Shown: one piece after another, positions 58,931-64,000 of the stretch
Layout: each line of letters opens with the position of its first letter
Position numbering within the stretch: the stretch's first letter is position 1
From: Actinomadura hibisca NBRC 15177
GTDB lineage: Bacteria > Actinomycetota > Actinomycetes > Streptosporangiales > Streptosporangiaceae
Direction of reading: 5' to 3'
Length of the DNA: 64,000 nt
Assembly: GCF_001552635.1 (NCBI RefSeq)
Contig: NZ_BCRO01000011.1
Location: 62,001-126,000 of the forward strand
Notes under the pieces: model-generated
What the model was told of the DNA's origin: nothing
Database searches by the model: none
Seen by the model: only the letters and a program-made list of their open reading frames with translations
Position numbers and translations under genes: made by a program

Positions 58931-59479
58931 ATGGCTTCCACCGCTCTGATCGTCACCGATATGTTGAACTCTTACGACCATGAGGACGCCGAGCCGCTCC
59001 AGGACGATGTCGCCAGGATCATCGACCCGCTGAGCAAGCTCATCCGCCGGGTCACCGATCCCACCGGCGACCAGGACGTCCTGCTGGTCTACGTCAACGA
59101 CAACCACGGTGACTTCTCGGCCAACCGCGACGACATGGTGGCCGCGGCCCTGGACGGGAAACGTCCCGACCTGGTGGAGCCCGTCGTGCCCTCGCCCGAC
59201 TGCGCGTTCCTGCCCAAGGTCCGCCACAGCGCCTTCTACGGGACCTCGCTGGAGTACCTCCTGCAGCGGTCCGGCGTCGAACGGGTGATCCTCACCGGCC
59301 AGGTCACCGAGCAGTGCGTCCTCTACACCGCCCTGGACGCCTACGTCCGGCACTTCGAGATCCAGGTGCCCGAGGACGCCGTCGCCGGAATCGACCGCGA
59401 GCTGGCCAGGGCCGCCCTGCGGATGATGGAGAAGAACATGCACGCCGACATCGTCACGGCCGGGTCCTGCCTGGCGTGA
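58931..59479 (+). CDS. Isochorismatase-family cysteine hydrolase
   Basis: 182 residues. The catalytic triad is visible: Asp in ALIVTDMLNSY, Lys in FLPKVRHSAFYG, and Cys in LTGQVTEQCVLYTALDAY with the cis-peptide before it. The family hydrolyses amides or vinyl ethers of small molecules (nicotinamide, biuret, isochorismate), and the exact substrate is open. A ribosome site (GGGGAAGG) lies before ATG 58931. It converges on lexA. Confidence 0.86.
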   Translation: MASTALIVTDMLNSYDHEDAEPLQDDVARIIDPLSKLIRRVTDPTGDQDVLLVYVNDNHGDFSANRDDMVAAALDGKRPDLVEPVVPSPDCAFLPKVRHSAFYGTSLEYLLQRSGVERVILTGQVTEQCVLYTALDAYVRHFEIQVPEDAVAGIDRELARAALRMMEKNMHADIVTAGSCLA

Positions 59480-59489
59480 CGGCGCGACG

Positions 59490-60152
59490 TCAGACGTTGC
59501 GCAGCACCGAGACGACGATGCCGAGGATGACCGCGCCGTCGCCGTCGATGACGTCGTAGGCCGGATTGCGGGGTTCCAGATGGACGTGGCCGTTGCGGCG
59601 CCGGTACACCTTGACGGTGGCCTCGCCGTCGATCATCGCGGCGACGATCTGGCCCGAGTGGGCCTCGGGCTGCTGCCGGACCACGACCAGGTCGCCGTCG
59701 CAGATCGCGGCGTCGATCATCGAGTCGCCGCGCACGCGCAGGCCGAACACGTTGCCGCGCCCGGTGAGCTCGCGGGGCAGCGACAGGCTGCCGTCGACGT
59801 GCTCCTCGGCGGAGATGGGGACACCGGCGGCGATGTCGCCGACCACGGGCACGGTCACCGAGCCGTCGGCGTCCTGCGGCGGCCGCTGGTCGGGCAGGAA
59901 CATCCGCACGTCGATCGGCCGCGCCATGGCGGCCCCCCGGCGCAGGAAGCCCTTCTCCTCCAGGCTGGCCAGGTGCCGGGACACCGACGACGTCGACCGC
60001 AGCCCGACGGCGTCGCCGATCTGGCGGGTGCTCGGGGGGTAGCCGTACCTGACCACCCAGTCCCGGATCGTGACCAGGATCCGCTGCTGGCGCGGGGGCA
60101 GGGCCGAGGTGTCCAGACCCTCGAACCCGTCAAGATCATCGTAGGTGGTCAC
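59490..60152 (-). CDS. lexA: SOS repressor LexA
   Basis: 220 residues. The N-terminal winged HTH (RQQRILVTIRDWVVRYGYPP, STRQIGDAVGLRSTSSVSRH) binds SOS boxes. The C-terminal peptidase has the self-cleavage Ala-Gly in VVGDIAAGVPI, catalytic Ser in GDSMIDA and Lys in EATVKVYRR. Cleavage during RecA activation lifts repression. GTG 60152 is taken over the longer frame to 60218. I find no GAAC-N4-GTTC SOS box in the ~110 bp upstream, which is unusual if the gene is autoregulated. Confidence 0.95.
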   Translation of the reverse strand: MTTYDDLDGFEGLDTSALPPRQQRILVTIRDWVVRYGYPPSTRQIGDAVGLRSTSSVSRHLASLEEKGFLRRGAAMARPIDVRMFLPDQRPPQDADGSVTVPVVGDIAAGVPISAEEHVDGSLSLPRELTGRGNVFGLRVRGDSMIDAAICDGDLVVVRQQPEAHSGQIVAAMIDGEATVKVYRRRNGHVHLEPRNPAYDVIDGDGAVILGIVVSVLRNV

Positions 60153-60265
60153 CTTCCGTAGTGTAGAGGTCCCGGCCGGATCCCGCGCCCGGCGGTTCTT
60201 GACGCGCCCCCGTTGCAAAGAGACCTTGAGGTCTGCGATCAGGACGGGCCGGAAGGTGAGGGAGC

Positions 60266-60790
60266 ATGAGGAGAATCTCGGCGGCCGGGTGCGCGTTGTT
60301 GCTGGCAGGCGGTGCGCTGGTGGCGACGGCGGCCCCGGCGGCGGCGCTCACGTTGGTCACCTGCACGGGGACGACGACGGTCAACTTCTCCCCGGGGGTG
60401 ACCAACACCCCGCGAAGCGTCGCGGTGAGCGGTCAGGACGTCGCCGACACCTGCCTCAGCCTCACCCACCCGCACCTGACGGACTTCGTCGGCCCGTTCT
60501 CCGGCACCGCCACCCAGTCCTGCACGACCCTGTTCGGCAACGGCTCGGGCACCGAGACCCTGCACTGGAACAACGGCACCACCAGCACCTGGAACTACAC
60601 CAACAGCTTCGCCAACGTCAACGGCACCAAGGTCGGCACCTCCACCGGCCCCCTCTCCGCCGGAACCCTGGCCGGAGCGCAGGTCACCCAGAGCATCACC
60701 TTCGTCAACCTCGACCTGTCCGCCTGCTCCACCCCCGCCGGACTCACGCAGATCAGCGGCACCGACACCTGGACCATCACCGGCCCCTGA
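60266..60790 (+). CDS. Secreted protein of unknown function
   Basis: 174 residues. Signal peptide (AAGCALLLAGGALVATAAPA, AA). The mature part is rich in Thr, Ser, Asn and Gly with four cysteines (VTCTG, DTCLS, QSCTT, SACST), and has alternating beta-strand character like small surface or adhesion domains of actinomycetes. GAGGGA precedes the ATG. No enzyme motif is recognised. It is divergent from lexA. Confidence 0.75.
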   Translation: MRRISAAGCALLLAGGALVATAAPAAALTLVTCTGTTTVNFSPGVTNTPRSVAVSGQDVADTCLSLTHPHLTDFVGPFSGTATQSCTTLFGNGSGTETLHWNNGTTSTWNYTNSFANVNGTKVGTSTGPLSAGTLAGAQVTQSITFVNLDLSACSTPAGLTQISGTDTWTITGP

Positions 60791-60942
60791 CCTCCGCTTC
60801 CATCACGCGCGCGTCCGGTCGGCACGTCATGGTCGCCTGGTCATCTTTGATTGCACTGTGCAAAGATGGCCGTCGTCGCCCCACGCCCGTCCTCGCGCAG
60901 TGCCGACCGGTCCGGTGCCCCGGCCGCTCGGCGAGGTTCCCC

Positions 60943-61302
60943 ATGAACGACCGGCCACCTCTGACGGTCACCGTCGCCTTCGAGCGCGAGTGCGTGGTCC
61001 TGCGGCTGGCCGGTGCGCTCGACCACCGGGAGACGCCTCGGCTGCGCCGCTGGGCCAACCGGATCGCCGGGCTCAGCGGCCCGGTGCGCCTGGTCGTCGA
61101 CCTGACCGGACTCGACGACTGCGACGCCGTCGGCACCGCCGCCGTCCGGGCGATGGTCGTCACCGTCATCGAGGCCGGCGGCTACATCGTGGTGGCCGGG
61201 GTGCCGCCGCGGCTGCGCGAGATGTTCGGCGCCGACTCCCTGCTGACCGCCGAGGCCGCCGTCGAGCTGCTGTCCTCGCAGGCCGTCCCGCGCCGGGACT
61301 GA
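60943..61302 (+). CDS. STAS-domain protein (anti-sigma factor antagonist-like)
   Basis: 119 residues, one STAS domain: VVLRLAGALDHRETPRLRRW, LVVDLTGLDDCDAVGTAAVR. The loop that carries the phosphorylatable Ser in SpoIIAA-type antagonists reads DDCDAVG, so Ser/Thr phosphorylation there is not possible. It may bind an anti-sigma factor constitutively or another ligand. ATG 60943 fits the domain start. A MarR gene follows after 80 bp. Confidence 0.82.
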   Translation: MNDRPPLTVTVAFERECVVLRLAGALDHRETPRLRRWANRIAGLSGPVRLVVDLTGLDDCDAVGTAAVRAMVVTVIEAGGYIVVAGVPPRLREMFGADSLLTAEAAVELLSSQAVPRRD

Positions 61303-61382
61303 CGGCCCGGGGCGCGACGGCGGCCGCGCCGCCGGTCTCCGGCCCATTGGCGCGGGCCGAGGCCGCGGAGTAGAACTTCCTC

Positions 61383-61871
61383 ATGACCGACAACGAGCCG
61401 CCGGAGTCCGACGACATCGACGAGGTCACCACCGCGGTGCTGACGGCGTCCCGGCTGCTGGTGGCGATCTCCGCGCGGTCGCTGGCGGCGGTGGAGGACA
61501 CCGTCACCCTGCCCCAGTTCCGGCTGCTGGTGGTGCTCTCCTCGCACGGGCCGTCCAAGCTGGTCACGCTCGCCGAACGGCTGGCGGTCAACCCCTCCAC
61601 CGCGATGCGCATGGTCGACCGGCTGGCCGCGACCGGGCTGGTCGACCGGCAGGCCAGCCCGCACAGCGGCCGGGAGATCCTCATCCAGCTCACCGGGGCG
61701 GGCCGGGAGGTGGTGGACAACGTGACCGCACGCCGCCGCACCGAACTCGCGCAGGTCATCGCCCGGATGCCCGCCGAGCAGCGCGGCATCCTGGTGACGG
61801 CGCTGCGGGCGTTCACCGAGGCGGGCGGCGAGCCCTCGGCCGCCGAGCCGATCCCGCTGGGCTGGAACTGA
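61383..61871 (+). CDS. MarR-family transcriptional regulator
   Basis: 162 residues. The winged HTH is KLVTLAERLAVNPSTAMRMV with wing GREILIQLT, dimer helices at both ends. It converges on the small protein gene at 61880 with 8 bp between the stops. No palindrome that I could assign was found upstream. Its target is unknown. Confidence 0.87.
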   Translation: MTDNEPPESDDIDEVTTAVLTASRLLVAISARSLAAVEDTVTLPQFRLLVVLSSHGPSKLVTLAERLAVNPSTAMRMVDRLAATGLVDRQASPHSGREILIQLTGAGREVVDNVTARRRTELAQVIARMPAEQRGILVTALRAFTEAGGEPSAAEPIPLGWN

Positions 61872-61879
61872 CGGCCGCG

Positions 61880-62074
61880 TCAGTCCTGGCCGTCACGGCC
61901 GCGGCGGGCGCGGGCGATGGCGCGGGCGCGGATGAGGGCGCTCCGGACGGGGTCGTCGTCCTCGGCCATGAGCTGTTCCAGCTCGTCGAGCTGGCGGCGC
62001 TGGTCCCGCTGCCTGCGACCGACCTCGGTCTGGTACCACGGGACGTCGTCGGGCAGGTCCGGATCGTCGCTCAC
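61880..62074 (-). CDS. Small highly charged protein
   Basis: 64 residues, very rich in Arg, Asp, Glu and Gln with one long amphipathic helix (TEVGRRQRDQRRQLDELEQL) and a central Pro-Trp-Tyr stretch (DLPDDVPWYQ). No family is recognised. Its GTG overlaps the TGA of a 16-codon leader frame (GTGA) that has a strong ribosome site, so translation seems to be coupled to it. Confidence 0.65.
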   Translation of the reverse strand: MSDDPDLPDDVPWYQTEVGRRQRDQRRQLDELEQLMAEDDDPVRSALIRARAIARARRGRDGQD

Positions 62075-62121
62075 GGCTCGGCCCGGTCCTGGGCACGGCG
62101 CGCGTTGGTGTTGGTTGCCAC
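62071..62121 (-). CDS. 16-residue leader peptide coupled to the small charged protein
   Basis: GTG at 62121 with AAGGAG seven bases upstream. The peptide reads VATNTNARRAQDRAEP and the stop codon overlaps the next start. The good ribosome site and exact overlap favour a translated leader. Confidence 0.5.
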   Translation of the reverse strand: MATNTNARRAQDRAEP

Positions 62122-62364
62122 TCGCGTTCTCCTTCTGCTTCTGCACGAGGATAGGAGAACGTGCACGGCGTATGTATGCCGGGCGGTGGCTTCGCAGGTC
62201 GAGCAGAGGTATCGCCTGGGTGGCGGATTTCTCCCGGGTCGTGCGGTGGCCGTCGGCGGCCAGACGGGGCACCCGCCACAGTGTCGGGTCGCCGTCTCCC
62301 GACAGGGCGGTCCGGTGTTCGTCGCCGCGCTGTGCGGGGCGGCGGGGGACGCGTCATCGTCGCC

Positions 62365-62382
62365 CCCCGCCTTGGGGCGGGG
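62365..62382 (-). terminator. Terminator of the acyl-CoA synthetase gene
   Basis: CCCCGCC / GGCGGGG stem with a TTGG loop, starting 5 bp beyond the stop codon on the minus strand. The ~240 bp between this and the leader peptide gene holds no gene. Confidence 0.6.
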
Positions 62383-62386
62383 CCGG

Positions 62387-64000
62387 TCAGGTGTGGTCGG
62401 TCTGGAGGAGGCGGCGGAGGGTCTTGCCGGTGGGGGTGCGGGGGATGCCGTCGACCAGGTGGATCTCGCGGGGCGTCTTGTAGCGGGCGAGCTGCTGCTT
62501 GACGTGGTCCTTCAGCAGGCCGGGCAGCCCGTCGCCGTCGCCGGGGGCGGCCGGGACCACGTAGGCGACCAGGCGCTGGCCGAAGTCGGGGTCGGGGGCT
62601 CCCACCACTGCGGCGTCGGCGACGGCGGGGTGGGCGGCCAGGAGGTCCTCGACCTCCTGCGGGAAGACGTTCTCCCCGCCGGAGACGATCATGTCGTCGG
62701 AGCGGCCGTCGAGGAACAGCCGCCCCGCGCCGTCCAGGTGGCCGAGGTCGCCGGTGTCGACGAGCCCGCCGGTCCCGCCCTGCCCGTCGGCGACCATCGG
62801 GCCGCCGACCAGGATCCGGCCGGTGGTCCCGGCGGGGACGGGCCGGCCCGAGCCGTCCAGGACGCGGACCGGCACGCCGTGCACGGGCCGGCCGACGGTG
62901 CCGGGGGCGGCGCGCAGGTCGGCGGGGCTCGCGATGGTGGCGATGCCGACCTCGGAGGAGCCGTACCCGTTGCCCAGCACGTCGCCGAACGCGTCCATGA
63001 ATGCGGTGACGGTGGCGGGGCGCACCGGTGCGCCCCCGGTCAGCACCGCCCGCAGGCACGAGGTGTCGTGCCGGGCGCGCTCGGCCTCGGGCAGCTCCAT
63101 GATGCGCTGGAGCATGACCGGGACGGCGGCCAGCGCTCCCGCCCGCTCGTCCGCGATGACCTGCAGGGACCCGGCGGCGTCGAAGCGGCGGCGCAGCAGC
63201 GCGGGCGAGCCGAGCGCGAGCGCCAGGGCGAGGTAGATCAGGCCGAATCCGTGGAAGAGCGGCGGCGCGATGAGGATCGGCTCGCCCGACCGCAGGCCGA
63301 GCCGGTCGATCGCGGTGGCGGCGGGGCCGAGCAGGCCGAGCGGCGACGGCGTGCGCGAGGTGCCCTTGGGCGCGCCGGTGGTGCCCGAGCTGAGCACCAC
63401 GATCCGTCCCGGGCGGGCGGGCGCGGGTGGGGCGGGGCGGTTCCGGGCCACCAAGGTGTCCAGGGTGTCGCCGCGCACGGCCTCGTCCGTCCAGGCGGTC
63501 ACGCGCCGCCCGGCGCCGGCCTGGTCGAGCACCGGCGCGAACTCGGCGTCGGCGATGACCACGTCGGCCGGGTGCCCGGCCAGGGTCCGCGCGAGTTGCG
63601 GCGCGGCGAACTCGGTGTTGAGCGGCAGCAGGTCGGCGCCCAGCCGGGCGGCGGCCAGCGCGGCCTCGACGAATCCCCGGTGGTTGCGGCAGAGCACCGC
63701 GACGGTGCTGCCGACGCCGATCCCGTAGCCGTCGCGCAGCGCTCCGGCCAGCTTGCCGACCCGGTCCTGCAACTGCCGGTAGGTCAGCCGGCCGCGCTCG
63801 TCGGCGACCGCGGTGCGGTCCGGCCAGCGGGCCGCCGCGACGGCGGCCAGCGACGCCAGCGTCATGCCGTTGGCGCGCACCGCCCCCACCATGCCGAGCA
63901 GCCGTCCCGGCGGGACGGCCCCGAGCACCCCGGCGCGGCGCAGCGCCGGGACGGCGGCCCGTCCCGTCCGCAGCGCGCCGGACGCTCTGGTGCGGCGCTG
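62387..64000 (-). CDS. AMP-forming acyl-CoA synthetase (5' end beyond window)
   Basis: At least 537 residues; the frame is open at the right edge, so the start lies outside. The ATP-binding P-loop motif is VVLSSGTTGAPKG, then LTGGAPVRPATV, NGYGSSEVG (A5), DTGDLGHLDGAGRLFLDGR (A7) and the catalytic Lys in PTGKTLRR (A10). The upstream part (RAGVLGAVPPGRLLGMVGAV) matches the N-terminal extension of FadD-type synthetases. It activates a carboxylic acid, probably a fatty acid, to its CoA thioester; chain length cannot be told. Confidence 0.88.
   Translation of the reverse strand, partial: QRRTRASGALRTGRAAVPALRRAGVLGAVPPGRLLGMVGAVRANGMTLASLAAVAAARWPDRTAVADERGRLTYRQLQDRVGKLAGALRDGYGIGVGSTVAVLCRNHRGFVEAALAAARLGADLLPLNTEFAAPQLARTLAGHPADVVIADAEFAPVLDQAGAGRRVTAWTDEAVRGDTLDTLVARNRPAPPAPARPGRIVVLSSGTTGAPKGTSRTPSPLGLLGPAATAIDRLGLRSGEPILIAPPLFHGFGLIYLALALALGSPALLRRRFDAAGSLQVIADERAGALAAVPVMLQRIMELPEAERARHDTSCLRAVLTGGAPVRPATVTAFMDAFGDVLGNGYGSSEVGIATIASPADLRAAPGTVGRPVHGVPVRVLDGSGRPVPAGTTGRILVGGPMVADGQGGTGGLVDTGDLGHLDGAGRLFLDGRSDDMIVSGGENVFPQEVEDLLAAHPAVADAAVVGAPDPDFGQRLVAYVVPAAPGDGDGLPGLLKDHVKQQLARYKTPREIHLVDGIPRTPTGKTLRRLLQTDHT

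Overview
The window is chromosomal DNA from a high-G+C actinomycete. The evidence is very G/C-rich third codon positions, many GTG starts, an ECF41-type SigJ, WhiJ/DUF397 regulatory modules, a ydaO-type c-di-AMP leader in front of a cell-wall hydrolase, actinobacterial CydABDC and LexA. The repertoire fits Streptosporangiales/Thermomonosporaceae (Actinomadura-like) better than Streptomyces, but the genus cannot be fixed from the sequence alone. No tRNA, rRNA, CRISPR array or intact transposase was seen.

Layout. 0-7.3 kb: a GbsR/MarR regulator, a barstar-domain protein, a divergent sigJ/MFS pair with matching ECF41 promoters on both sides, a PRC-barrel/DUF2382 stress protein and a PucR regulator. 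7.4-11.3 kb: three exported hydrolases in a row (SGNH lipase, large alpha/beta hydrolase, tyrosine phosphatase). 11.4-15.3 kb: a likely four-carbon sugar-acid pathway (DUF1537 kinase, PdxA2-type dehydrogenase, TIM barrel) with a divergent LysR gene. 15.4-20.3 kb: gene remnants plus small regulator/enzyme pairs (aminotransferase with XRE-cupin; NmrA and VOC enzymes with MarR) whose palindromic operators can be read.

20.3-33 kb is the accessory part. It starts with a minus-strand group: a class I aminoacyl-tRNA-synthetase-like protein fused to an ASCH domain, a P-loop protein, an unknown protein, and a myo-inositol-phosphate-synthase-like enzyme. This is the best candidate here for an undescribed system. 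A 966-residue P-loop/helical-repeat protein follows, then a WhiJ/AbaA-like module (anti-sigma-type ATPase, XRE-DUF5753 regulator, three DUF397 genes each with its own terminator), then a graveyard of broken genes (XRE tail, P-loop kinase head, serine recombinase) around an APH-type kinase.

33-48.6 kb: reductases and hydrolases around a probable hypoxia/redox operon (Acg-like nitroreductase, cydA, cydB, cydD, cydC, universal stress protein) preceded by a DosR-like palindrome. Then come SRPBCC, two epoxide-hydrolase-like proteins, an SDR, and AraC and TetR regulators. 48.6-64 kb: a broken CatB/Vat-type acetyltransferase beside TetR operators, an exported polyacidic peptide, small membrane and lipoproteins, a uronate-dehydrogenase-like enzyme, a riboswitch-controlled CHAP hydrolase, an EF-hand protein, a second APH kinase, a SigE-type sigma factor coupled to a membrane beta-propeller, a cupin-MOSC pair, an isochorismatase, lexA, STAS and MarR genes, and an acyl-CoA synthetase running off the right edge.
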